This document shows positions 52,131 to 63,100 of a stretch of 64,000 nt of DNA, one piece after another. Both the position numbers and the translations under genes were made by a program. The notes beneath the pieces are model-generated. The model was not told the origin of the DNA. It did not search any database and saw only the letters and a list, made by a program, of their open reading frames with translations. This DNA is from Gymnogyps californianus (Eukaryota; Chordata; Aves; Accipitriformes; Cathartidae). Location: positions 39,971,437 to 40,035,436 of the forward strand of contig NC_059500.1 of assembly GCF_018139145.2 (NCBI RefSeq). The letters run 5' to 3'. Each line of letters starts with the position of its first letter. Within the stretch, counting starts at the first letter, position 1.

Positions 52131-54433
52131 CGTGTACATTTTATAATGCCCTGCTTTTTGTCACTGCCATGAGACGAAAACTCTGAACCTTAAAACTAGA
52201 AGAGAAAAAAAAAGATTCAGGAGAGGAAAATTGCTCATATTTTTACTGGGTTGAACTATTCAAAGCACACAGACAAATATTTAAGTATTCTTCTGGAATA
52301 GAGCTTAAATCAGTAAAAGTGAGTTACAAAATAGTGAGTCTTGGCTTGGTAGCAGTCTTAAAATCATATAAATTTGGCTTGGATTTTTTTCTTTTTCATT
52401 TGAGAAACTGACAATACAGTAAACTTCTTGTTGATTGAAACATGATAGCAACAACAACATTTTGTTTTGGCTTTGCTTCATATGTCAAAAATGCAAAAGA
52501 AATTGATTTTGGAGGGAAGAAGAGTTACTGCAGACCAGAATGTTTGATGTTTTGTTAAAAAGAATGTTAGAATTGGGTCTTTCACATTTTTTCAAAATGA
52601 AAAAAAAAGTCTAGGTGGGGGAGCCAAAATCAGTGCATATATTTTTTATACGCTTGGAGGTTGCTTAACCTGCTTTACACAAATATACATGAGAGAATGG
52701 GGAAGAATGCAGAGAGAATGAGATGTGTGTGAAAGATTTCATGTAGCAGAAGTGTTCCTGATATACTTCAGATTATTTCTAGAGCATTGAGATGTTTAAA
52801 ACACAGCTGTTTGAGGAGTTGCCACTGCCACATACAGTTAAATTATAATGCTTACTACTCCTGTGGCTTGAAAATGTTTTTTGTTGTTTGGGGGGAGGAA
52901 GGGAGGTTGGGGATTTTTATTTTTGGCAGGATGCCTTTGCAGTGAATAGAAGGACAAAGAAATTAGGAAAAGTAAGAAAACAAAAGCAGTCAACAAGACA
53001 GAACTGAATAACTAAAAACTTAGATGCCTCTATTTTTTATCATCTGCCATGTTTCTTGAAATCATGTGAACTATTGTAAACTGCTTTTTCACTAGTTATG
53101 CAAAAAGCTCAGTAAAAATCAAGCCATTTAGACTGGATCTGCAGAAGTTCTGGAAGTCAAACTCTCAAAATTTTGTTGTTAACACTCTGGTGAATATTAA
53201 GGTTCTTTTGAAAGATATGTACTCCAATGGCACTGGCTGTGCCAGGGGTCTCCTGGAGTCACAGTGAAGCCATCCAGGCAGGTGCCAACACTGCTTCTGG
53301 AAACAGAAAAGTTGGATCTCTGAAGGTGCTGAGCATCTGATAGGTCCAAACAAGGACATTTGAAATCTGGGAAACGAATTACACTCCTAGAAGCCTGTAA
53401 TTGGTTTTCTCCATGTCGTTTGTACTGGTGTGAACTAAAATTCAACACATTTTTATTGCCTGTATTCCAGCTTAGGCTGCACTTGATCAAAGGTAGCTTA
53501 GCTTTCATCCAAGTATGGGTACTTCCAGGGAATAAAACCGTATTTGTTGTCCAGGCTCTACTGACCTGTGCAATATTCAGTAATGCTCTTGTAAGCATAT
53601 AACAAATGCAGATCAAGAAAGAGTGTCCTGACTTCAGTGTTTAACAACCATCTCTGTCCCACTAAGAAAGCAGGTAAAAAAAGTGTTTGCTTCATATCTC
53701 TTCCCTCAAGTTATTGTTATATTAAACAAGCTTTGGCTGCTGGGAGCATTCATATTAAAAAATGGAAAGGTTTACAATACAGTAAGTAATAGCTTCATTG
53801 GGGTATGAAGAATATTTTAAATGAAGTGAATAGTTAACTTCATTTTTGCACACTCTGGAAAGGATATTTAAACTGTTTTGACATGTCCAGACGCTCGTTT
53901 TAGAATCATAGTCTTTCCAGACATTACTCAATCCACCTGACATCGGAGAAGTAGGATTTGTCACCAGTTCCTGATCTAATGTGTTTTCATGCTGAATTCA
54001 GAAACTCTTAACTCTATTAATGTTGAGTTGTTCATACTAAAAATATATTTTTTTCCACAGCCCAGTCTATGCCAGTAGACTTTACTCAAGGGAGAATGTG
54101 CAACCTGATACAAATGGGAGAGGCTGGGAGTGGAGCCATTAGGAGGTCCCTCCATCAGTAATTTCTAACCACTCTGCCATGAGTATAACCTTATTGTTTC
54201 AGATATTTACAGTTCTGTCATTGGTAAGAAGCAATTTTCCATGCTGTTTTATGGGAATTCATTAGAGGTTGTTAGTGAGTAAAGATTGCATTCCTGCTGT
54301 CCTGCAAGACTGCACAACTGTGCTCTTTTAACAAATGATATTTAAAGTGATTTACGTCAGATCTGTTTAAGGCAACTTTTGATTTCCAGGAAGTCAGATC
54401 TTGTCTTACTATGGAAAAGGTTTCCTTAGGTGT
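52131..54433. other. Unique AT-rich sequence, no gene recognised
   Basis: No exon or repeat recognised. A 139-codon - frame at 53197-53616 has no known domain and no splice or start context that would mark it as real. Confidence 0.45.
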
Positions 54434-54785
54434 GTTACAGAGTCACAGAGCAGCTGAGGCTGGCAGGCACTTCTGGAGGTTGTCTTCTCCAACCCCCTCT
54501 GCTTGCACAGGCTCAGCCAGAGCAGGCTGCTTGGGGCCTCCTCCAGAAAGATTTTGATATTTCCAAGATTGAGCTGTCACAGCCGGTTTGGGAAACATGT
54601 GCCAGTGTTTGATCACCCTCATGGTAAAGAAGGTTTTTGTTTTTTTTTTTAATTTTAAGTGGAATTTCCTGCATTTCAGTTTGCATCCATTGCCTCTTGT
54701 CCTGTCACTGGCACCACTGAGCTCCATCTCCTTTAATTCCTCACCTCAGGTGTTTATATATGTTGCTAAATCCCTCTGACCCATC
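54434..54785 (-). mobile_element. CR1 ORF2 C-terminus and 3' UTR
   Basis: The - strand reads the CR1 C-terminal signature (SDRTRGNGCKLKCRKFHL, then FFTMRVIKHW) and the 3' UTR (seen on the + strand as GAGGCTGGCAGGCACTTCTG and CTCCAACCCCCTCTGCTTGC). It ends at 54434-54449 in GTTACAGA-GTCACAGA, two copies of the octamer that terminates CR1. It is contiguous with the endonuclease fragment on its 5' side (54790-55200), same strand and correct order. The reverse transcriptase domain that should lie between them is missing. Confidence 0.88.
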
Positions 54786-55200
54786 ACTTATCCAGGCTTT
54801 TTGTGAAGCTCCCTCCTCTCAGGATCCTGCACTCCACCCGGACCGTCTCATGGTCGCAGCAGCCAAGGCTGCTGCTGACCTTCACATTCCCAGCCAGCTC
54901 TTCCTTCCTGTAAGTATGAGGTTCAGCAGAGCATCTCCATCTATCGGCACCTTGATCACCTGTGCCAGGAAGTTGACATCAACGCACTTCAGAAAATTCC
55001 TGGATTGCATGTGCCCCACTGCATTACTCTTTTGAGTATTATTGGGGTGGTTGAAGTTCCCCATGAGGACGATGGCCTGCAGGCAATAGGCTTCTTCCAG
55101 TTAACGAAAGAAGGTCTCATCTGCCTCTTCATGACCAGGCGGTCCGTAGCAGACATCCACCACAACATTGCCCTCATTGGTTTACTCTCTAACCCTAATT
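54786..55200 (-). pseudogene. CR1 ORF2 endonuclease-domain fragment
   Basis: On the - strand one frame shows CYGPPGHEEADETFFR, a TAA stop at 55101-55103, then LEEAYCLQAIVLMGNFNHP, then QSRNFLKCVDVNFLAQVI. After a one-base frameshift near 54910 it continues as LAGNVKVSSSLGCCDHETV. These are the late blocks of the CR1 apurinic-type endonuclease. The GDFN motif reads GNFN (near 55049-55064), and the SDH motif reads CDH with the catalytic His kept (near 54850). The upstream endonuclease blocks and the reverse transcriptase are absent. It is inactive. Confidence 0.85.
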
Positions 55201-57630
55201 TATGAACTCTCTGCTGGTGATTGTGTGTCATCACCTCTCTCCCCTGTCGTTCCCTGTTTAAAGCTCTCTGCTCCAGGTTGGTCTGCCTGTATTATGTAAC
55301 TTGTAGGTAACACAAAATCGCATTTTACTGTTGCAATCGTAGTTTTAACATGTGTTATCAGGTTGAGGTAAGCTCTAGATTTCCTTTTAGCTCCTAACAT
55401 GAAACTCCAGACTGCTTTATATTTATTTACACTCCCTTGGGCCTATTATGCTCATTTCTTAATGAAAGTGGATGTAAAAAAACATTGTGTTCGTAAAAAA
55501 AAACATTACTTGATCAACAAAAAATGCATAGGTCCCTCTGAGATGGTTCATTGGGATTGTTATTTTGAACAGCCCTTTTGCTGTAAAATCCTAATGCTTG
55601 GGTGGATTTTACCTCGGTTCTGCTGCTTGAAGAAAACACTGTGTGAATGTACGGGCATATGTAGGAAGAGGTATAGGATTTCCCTCAAACAACTATATCA
55701 ATGCGAAAATGATTTATGCCCTACCTCCATTCAACATGTGGTTTTTGGCTTCTTCAGACACAGGATTTTACAAAATCTGTTTCCCCTGTCACACAGATTT
55801 CTTTATTTCTTCTTTTCGTCCCCTGAATGAAGAGACTTTAGAGTCACAAACAGTGAAATAAATTTATCTGAGGGACTGACTTTCTTATCCTCTGCTCTCT
55901 CTGGAACAAAATGTTGCAGGGGCATTCTTAAGAGTTCCACCTTTTCATGGCTTGAAAAAGTCCCCTCCACTTTAATCTCCTTAATCTTCATTTACTTTTG
56001 CAACCACTTCCTGCTAAGGCAAACAAAAGATCTCTTCCCTCTCCAACAAAGAAAATCTTTGAATTATTATTTTTATTTATTTTTTTTTTAACAGGAAATC
56101 AAAATAACTGTGGTCTTGTAGACCTAGCTGCTGTGCTCAGCTTGGTCTGGCTGTGGCTACCATGAACCATCTGCTGTGCTGCCGGTGGAGCAAGACCGAC
56201 GCGCTCCGCTCCAGGGCAGCGATGAGCATATGGCCAACAACAACAGCAACAGCAAAAAATCAGAGAAACCTCAGATGACATGCTTCTGGAGATCACCATT
56301 TCTCCGTGACGTGGGGGAATGTTATGTGGCTTGTTACAGGACATTTGCACAGTAGGCTGGCAGCCGCCCCCTGCCCTCTTTAATATGAGCTCGGGTCTAG
56401 CTGGTGCACCCTGTGCCCCGCTGAGGTTTCAGCCCTGAGTATGGGGGCTTGGAGGGACCTCTGTGAGGACATGGTGGGGAAGGAGGGCTGCACAAAGCAG
56501 AGCCTTGTGTGAATGGCAAAATGATTGCAAATGTGTGTGTGTGGTGTTCACCATTGTTTTAATTGGGCTTTTGTTACTGCAACTTCTTTTCATTCACTAC
56601 GCTTTTCCACAGTCAGCACAGCGGCTGCCAGCAGTCATTCCTGTGAAATGTTTCTGATTATGGTCGATGTCAGCAAATACAGTGTCTACAGCCCCTCTGT
56701 AGTGTTTCCAAAAATGTGTTAGCCTGGACAGAGGACTAATGGGTCAAAAATGCAAAAATGGTCTGAATGTCAGTCTGAAAAACAAAAGGCTTTGCAACCT
56801 GCAATTTCATTCAGCTTAGCAAAAGCTGCTCACAGTAAGGGACTGAATCCTTTCCCTACATAGGGTGTGTTATTACTTTGCTTTAAAAATACGTCCTTAG
56901 CAATGGATCACACTCCTGCCTGGCTCCTGCAGTTGTGGTAGGGAGGGCTTCAGGTGGTGTATCACGAGATGCTGAAATGAGCCATTTGCTGAGTGAGGGA
57001 AAAGGAGGGTCTGGTGAAGGTGATGCTGGCAAAGAAGTTCGTGTTAGGCAGCCACTGTTATTTTTTGCAGCTGTCACCTGCATTTAGCTCCCACGGTGTT
57101 TTTTTGAACAGGCAGGTGGTGCCAGCCCCTGCTTTGTCAGCAGAGACCTGGTAGTGGGGAAGACAGACAGGGGAGCACTGGTCCCGTCCCCATCCCAGAG
57201 GGGTTTGGCCTCAAGTCCTTGGTCTACCAAAGACATCTCTCTGTCAGTGAAGCTTCTCCAACCCAGCAAATCCTGACAAAGAGTGAGTAAAAGGACAGGC
57301 AGGAACAAAAATAAACTCATATGGTTACATTAGCTGCTGCTTAGCCATTGTTCATGTTTCACACAAAAAAAAGCAGTCTGTAATGACTGCACCTTGGTGT
57401 CTCAGGCTGGTACTGCCAGACAGGCTGCCAGCACAGCGGTGGCTGGTGTAGGAGGGAGGCAGGGCAGCCGAGGAGAAGCAGGCATCGGTAAGCAGGGAGG
57501 AGACGGGGAGTGGATGTAGGACCAGGGGGGTGATGGTGAGAAAGGGGATGGGAGGCGTAGATCAGCCTCTGTGGGAGCAGGGGCACAGGCTTGCACGGGG
57601 GTGATGGTAGGTGACGCAGCACGTGGATTC
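55201..57630. other. Unique sequence, no gene confirmed
   Basis: A long T-run ending in AACAG at 56090-56094 looks like a splice acceptor. It is followed by a locally CpG-enriched segment (about 56180-56225) with a fair translation-start context (CTACCATGAAC at 56157-56167). The frame from that ATG closes within about 40 codons and no known protein is recognised, so no exon is called. The rest shows nothing recognisable. Confidence 0.4.
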
Positions 57631-57635
57631 ACCTG
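57631..57635 (+). repeat. Target-site duplication ACCTG, left copy
   Basis: ACCTG immediately precedes the LTR and is repeated exactly at 58247-58251 after it. A 5-base duplication is the size typical of ERVL (class III) integration. Confidence 0.88.
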
Positions 57636-58246
57636 TGTCCTGGTTTTGGCTGGGACAGAGTTAACTCTCTTCTTAGTAGCTGGTACAGTGCTGTGTTTTG
57701 GATTTAGTGTGAGAATGATGTTGATAACACGCTGATGTTTTAGTTGTTGCTAAGTAGCACTTATCTTAAGCCAAGGACTTTTCAGTCTCCCATGCTCTGC
57801 CAGCAAGCAGGTGTGCAAGAAGCTGGGAGGGAGCATAGCCGGGGCAGCTGACCTGAACTAGCCAAAGGGGTATTCCATACCATGGAACGTCATGCCCAGT
57901 ATATAAACAGGGGGGAGTTGGCCGGGAGGCGCGGATCATGGCTCTGGCATCGGTCAGCGGGTGGTGAGCAATTGCATCGTGCATCACTGGGTTTCCCCCT
58001 CCCCCCTTTTTTTTTGTTTTGTTATATTCCTTTTCATTACTATTATTATTATTATTGTATTTCATTATTATTATTATTGTTAGTATTATATTTTACTTTA
58101 GTTATTAAACTGTTCTTATCTCAACCCATGAGTTCTGCCTTCTTTCCCAGTTCTCCTCCCCATCCCACTGGGAGCAGGGAGAGGGGATGGGGAGTGAGGG
58201 AACGGCTGTGTGGTGCTTGGCTCCTGGCTGGGGTTAAACCACGCCA
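57636..58246 (+). mobile_element. ERVL-type solo LTR, copy 1
   Basis: This 611-bp long terminal repeat of an endogenous retrovirus starts TGTCCTGGTTTTGGCTGGGA and ends GGTTAAACCACGCCA, keeping the TG...CA termini. It carries a TATA box (TATATAAA, 57900-57907), an (ATT)n-rich stretch (about 58038-58090) and a polyadenylation signal ATTAAA (58104-58109). Perfect 5-bp duplications flank it (ACCTG), and no primer-binding site, gag or pol follows, so it is a solo LTR left by recombination between two LTRs. I recognise the family as widespread in neoavian genomes. The ERVL class is inferred from the 5-bp duplication. A short stretch present in copy 2 (GGAACTAACTG, near 59893) is missing here. It could still supply promoter or polyadenylation signals. 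Confidence 0.9.
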
Positions 58247-58251
58247 ACCTG
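58247..58251 (+). repeat. Target-site duplication ACCTG, right copy
   Basis: Exact match of 57631-57635 on the other side of LTR copy 1. Confidence 0.88.
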
Positions 58252-58807
58252 GGAGACCTGAACTGGTCTGAAGCCAGGCCCTGAGTTTTCGCATCCTCAT
58301 ACTGTGGTACACAGTGATATACACTGATGTTCAGCCCCTACGTGGCATTTAACCTATGGATCTCAAAGCACACACTTGACCAACATACCAAGGCCCAATT
58401 ATCCCAATTATCAAAAAAAGGATGAAGGGAGGCAAAATAGCTCACCTCTAGGGCAGAGCTGTGGTTCAGCCTCCAGACTCCTGCTGCCTGAGCCACAGCA
58501 AGGCAGCTCTGTGGCCGTGGTTGCTCAAGGGCCCAGGACCAGTCCTCAGAGGTGTAACTGCTTGTTTCTTGTACTCGTGTCCTGTTCCTTCACTCCTCTG
58601 CTGGCACTTGCTCTTGGCCAGGGCTGGAGGCAGGGTGTTGGGCTAGTTCAGCACACACCCAGGAGATGCGTCCTCAGGTCCTTGTACTCTTGAGTGATTT
58701 TACACTCACAGAGGACATGTACGTACAGCTGCTGTCAGCTTAAGCAGGTCTACTGCTTGCCATGTTCATGTCCAGAAGTCCTGCCTTGTTGCACTCCATG
58801 AGGCTGG
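58252..58807. other. Sequence between the solo LTRs, left part
   Basis: Not recognised as retroviral internal sequence. Both flanking LTRs have their own target-site duplications, so this is host DNA. Confidence 0.6.
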
Positions 58808-58998
58808 GGGGGTGCCAGGCACAAAGATTCTCACTCAGCGCATCCACCAGTGACACTGGGACAGTGGGACCCCTGTTTTTCAGTGCAGTATCCATCTCTG
58901 GCTAAGTTACTTGCCATGAAATAACTGTTTCTTCCCATCAAGAAAAACCAGGGTGTGAAGCAAAACATGGCAGCCTGCATCCCATTACTATCATGGGC
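58808..58998. repeat. Tandem duplication, unit 1 (191 bp)
   Basis: This unit starts in GGGGGTGCCAGGCACAAAG and ends in CTATCATGGGC. It is followed head-to-tail by a second copy that differs by one missing G in the run GTGGGACCCC. I recognise no repeat family in the unit. Confidence 0.95.
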
Positions 58999-59188
58999 GG
59001 GGGTGCCAGGCACAAAGATTCTCACTCAGCGCATCCACCAGTGACACTGGGACAGTGGACCCCTGTTTTTCAGTGCAGTATCCATCTCTGGCTAAGTTAC
59101 TTGCCATGAAATAACTGTTTCTTCCCATCAAGAAAAACCAGGGTGTGAAGCAAAACATGGCAGCCTGCATCCCATTACTATCATGGGC
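58999..59188. repeat. Tandem duplication, unit 2 (190 bp)
   Basis: Second copy of the preceding 191-bp unit, identical by eye apart from a single-base deletion. After it the sequence diverges (AGGGCTTTCAGG). The near identity means a very recent duplication or an assembly artefact. Confidence 0.95.
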
Positions 59189-59579
59189 AGGGCTTTCAGG
59201 CACACGTGAAGAACGACTTCCAATCCACCCACTACAGTTACTCCAACACATCACATTTCTACACTTCCCTCTCCTATCTCCTATCTAGTTACATTTATTT
59301 TTGCCAGATGATATGCTACTGTGCCTGCCAGGTGTGCTTGCAAGCTGGGGACAGATAAAAAAAAGAAAGAGATTCAGTGATAAGAGATGTCCTCCCACCC
59401 ATGAGCACTCTTTCCTTCTTCTCCTTCTCATGCGGTTTCAAAAAAGCCCCTGGCTTCCTCCATCCTCTTTGTGTCGTATGAGTACCTCCTGGAGATTCAA
59501 AGGGACAAACTGTGATGATCATCAGTGTAGGTCAGCATAGGGAAGGTAAGACTCACAGAAAGACTGTAAATATTTTTAT
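59189..59579. other. Sequence between the solo LTRs, right part
   Basis: Unique sequence with no recognisable gene or retroviral domain. Confidence 0.5.
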
Positions 59580-59584
59580 TAATG
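59580..59584 (+). repeat. Target-site duplication TAATG, left copy
   Basis: TAATG directly precedes LTR copy 2 and recurs exactly at 60194-60198. Confidence 0.88.
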
Positions 59585-60193
59585 TGTCCTGGTTTTGGCT
59601 GGGACAGAGTTAACTCTCTTCTTAGCAGCTGGTACAGTGCTGTGTTTTGGATTTAGTGTGAGAATGATGTTGATAACACTCTGATGTTTTAGTTGTTGCT
59701 AAGTAGCGCTTATCTTAAGCCAAGGACTTTTCAGTCTCCCATGCTCTGCCAGCAAGCAGGTGTGCAAGAAGCTGGGAGGGAGCATAGCCGGGGCAGCTGA
59801 CCTGAACTAGCCAAAGGGGTATTCCATACCATGGAACGTCATGCCCAGTATATAAACGGGGGAGTTGGCCGGGAGGCGCAGATCACAGTTCCGGAACTAA
59901 CTGGGCATCGGTCAGTGGGTGGTGAGCAATTGCATTGTGCATCACTGGGTTTTTCCCTTCCCCCCCCCTTCCTTTTTTTTTTTTTTTGTCGCATTCCTTT
60001 TCATTTCTATTATTATTATATTTCATTATTACTGTTGTTAGTATTATATTTTACTTTAGTTACTAAACCATTCTTATCTCAACCCACGAGTTTTACTTTT
60101 TTTCCTTGGCTTTCCTCCTCCTCACCCCACTGGGAGGGGGAGGGGGAAACGGCTGCGTGGTGCTGAGTTGCTGACTGGGGTTAAACCACAACA
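59585..60193 (+). mobile_element. ERVL-type solo LTR, copy 2
   Basis: This 609-bp LTR is of the same family and orientation as copy 1. It starts TGTCCTGGTTTTGGCTGGGA and ends GGTTAAACCACAACA. The TATA box (TATATAAA) is at 59849-59856. The polyadenylation hexamer that is ATTAAA in copy 1 reads ACTAAA here (60062-60067), so it is probably weaker. Its own perfect 5-bp duplication (TAATG) shows a separate integration. No internal viral genes adjoin it. A C9-TTCC-T15 pyrimidine tract (about 59960-59988) sits in the 3' part. Confidence 0.9.
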
Positions 60194-60198
60194 TAATG
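60194..60198 (+). repeat. Target-site duplication TAATG, right copy
   Basis: Exact match of 59580-59584 on the far side of LTR copy 2. Confidence 0.88.
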
Positions 60199-63100
60199 GA
60201 AAATAAGAAACCTAATCCACCTTAGTTTTATTTGTCCCATTTCTATTAATGAAAACATACTGCAGTATGTTTCACTATTCTTGTCGCCAGGTACTCTCCA
60301 GGTGCCTGTGTAACACAGTTGTGAGCAGTGCCTTTTTACCATCATGCTGGGTAACGCTTCAACATATACTAGAAAGGGGTCCTCCCCTGAAGGAGCTTGC
60401 ACCACAGATGTGGCAGAAGCTGGTGGGCAGCAGCTTTGTTACCCTGCAGTTACAAATGGAGACCTGAGACACAGCAAAAGTCACCCAAGAAAGTGCTTTT
60501 ATCCCATTGTCCTGAGGTCCTGTGCCAGCAGCTCCAACGATGGACCACCCTGTCTCCCGTGCCAGCCATTGCCTTTCCTTTCCTGGGCCAGGGTTCCCTC
60601 CAGGTCCGTGGACCATAAATATCTGGTGGCCTTGGTGGCTGTGGTAAGAATAGCTCTAGAACTGCACTGAATTACAGTGCCTCAGGGAGGGACGAGAGCC
60701 CCAGGACCATGAACAAATGTCACCCTGATGGGTTCACATCCACATACACCTCCATGTTCAACATATTTGAGACTTGTGGCCTGTAATTATATATACATTA
60801 AATACCCTCTGCTAGTCATCCCACTTCTCCCCTGCTTGTGGTGTCTGCTCCCACCCAACCAAAATTAATCTCCCCAGTAGTAGGAACCTGAATGATTATC
60901 ACTACGAGAGCAGTTGAGACACTCAGTTGCCTTTGGTAGAGTAACCCCCTCAGAGACATGAGTAAGCAGAAAACAGCTACATGGCAGATGTTTATATATA
61001 TGCACACACGCACATATACACACACTCTCCCTCTCTAATTTCTTGACACATGGAGAGCAGCTACACATGCAGCACACTTTGTATTGTACGTCAACTTCAA
61101 ACATAGCCCAAATCAGCCGTGGAAATGGCAGCAATTATGGTAAGCTGAAACCAAACAAACTGCAGCAACCTAATAGTTTCAATGGCAGAAAAAAAATCCC
61201 ACATTGCCCAGCTGCAGGAGCTGATAGGAAGACAAGCCTCAAGGCAGCTTATGGTTTCCTGGCTGTCATCAGCTAGCAGCTCAGATACTTGATATAATGA
61301 ATAATCAGTGTTTGAACTGATGGAAGTGACCTTAAAACATGATGGGGAGGGGGAAATCTTCACAGTGCGCATTGGGCAGTGGAAATTGTGGTTTGAATAC
61401 ATTTACATGGCAAATGTTTGTACTATGGAGTGGAATTAAAGCAGGGTGAAAAAAAAGGCTGTAGTCACTACATGGCCAAAATATGGAGAGAGACATATAT
61501 ATGAAACGAGAGAAGGAGCTCTGTAGATGACAACAGCAGTTTAAGTAGATGTTCATTATAAGTTGTCCTTCTGAGGCCTGTATTTATTACACAGATGGCA
61601 AAATAAGCTGGTGAGAAGCAGAAGGGAAAGTCTTCAGTAGGCAACAGAGTAAAGGCATTATTGTCTTCTTAGCAGCGCATTAACAGCACAGGGAGCAAGG
61701 CTCTTCCTTCCCTCCTCCTCTCCCGGAGGGGATGTCAGAGACCTGCCTGATGTGGTGATGGCAGACAGGAGCTGGCCACCTCCACCTACCTCCTTGTTCA
61801 TGCTGCTCGGTGCTTTGGCAGGGAAGGTGGACATCTTTCACTGACCACTCTCGAGACGTCTCGTGGGGTTAGGGCTGCGGGCGGAAAGCCTGGGAGGAGC
61901 CCAGGGGTGCCTTTGTGCGGGGCTAAAAGGAGGGAGCTGGCTGGCTTTCCAGGCTCCCCCTGCATCTGCTGCAGGCGTCCAGCCTGTGAGGAACCTGGCA
62001 GGACCGTGCTCACCTTCTGCCAAGATTTTTGTGAAATCTTATTCCTGAGTTGCTTTGTCCTTTTTAGCTGGCCTGGTCACTCTCCAAAAGCCAGGCTTTA
62101 GAGGAAAAAAACTAAACCCACTGTGCAGATGTTACAGCCAGGACAGTTAGCATGCAACAGAGGCTTTTCTAGAATTGCAGAGGCATAAAGAGGCAGAAGA
62201 AATGAGGTACTGGCTTGGGGAAGGGCTCTCGTCATGCACCTCTGCTCTCCTCCCCAGAACTGCTGCCTTTTAATTCAAAAACGACCTCTTGGGAAATTTG
62301 GAACATGGACAGCTTTTTTACTAAGAAAGCACCACTCACTTTTCCCTCTTCTGCCTCCTTAATTTAGGTTAAATTTAAAGGAAATAACTTGAGGTTTGAA
62401 AACAAGTATCTCTAGAGAGCAGCTCAGTAGTATGGTATGGAATGAAGCCAATAGCTGTAGAGATCATCTAATTTGAACCGAGGCAGGTAAAGAAAAGCCA
62501 GGGAAACTGAACCAAACCTTTTCTATATGCATCGCTAGTGGCCTGTTTTTCTACTGCATTGTGCTTTACAGTGCAGTGTGCAGCCACATCAAAGGGTGGC
62601 TGCACATTAGATAATGTTAGCAGATAAATATAGCCCAGTTTTTAGGGTACTCTGCACTCAGTCTGCAGGCTCATGGACACAGCTGCCCACTGCGTGCCCT
62701 GCTACCTGCTACCTGTTTGACCCCCCTGCAGTTTGGGGTGTTTACTCCTGAGGCAAAAAGGGAACATGTACCTCACATTTACCGTGAGGCTGGCAAGCTG
62801 GTAAGCCTTTACTAAGGTACCTTGGAGCAGCTGGTGCAGTATGAAGTTCGCACTTCTGCTTGCCCAAATGTAGCTTGTTCGTGTGCCTGGCCACTCTGGC
62901 AAGAGCATCACTTTACAGGGAGAGAAAAGGCGTCTTCCTCAGGGCTGGTGAGGAACAGCAAAGATAGCAGAGGTCTGTACCGGTACTGGGAGACACTGTG
63001 TTTTGAAGAGACATAGAACTGCAGAGTTTCTTTTTCCTTTTCCGCTCTCACCGCAGATGCACTGCATCATCATCAAAACGTTTCCTATCCTTACCTAGTG

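Noticed and set aside
53197..53616. 139-codon - strand open frame as a gene
   Set aside because: No domain recognised and no flanking gene signals. Treated as chance.
57636..60193. A short provirus with two LTRs and a 1.3-kb internal region
   Set aside because: Each LTR has its own different 5-bp duplication (ACCTG and TAATG), and the sequence between them shows no primer-binding site, gag, pol or env.
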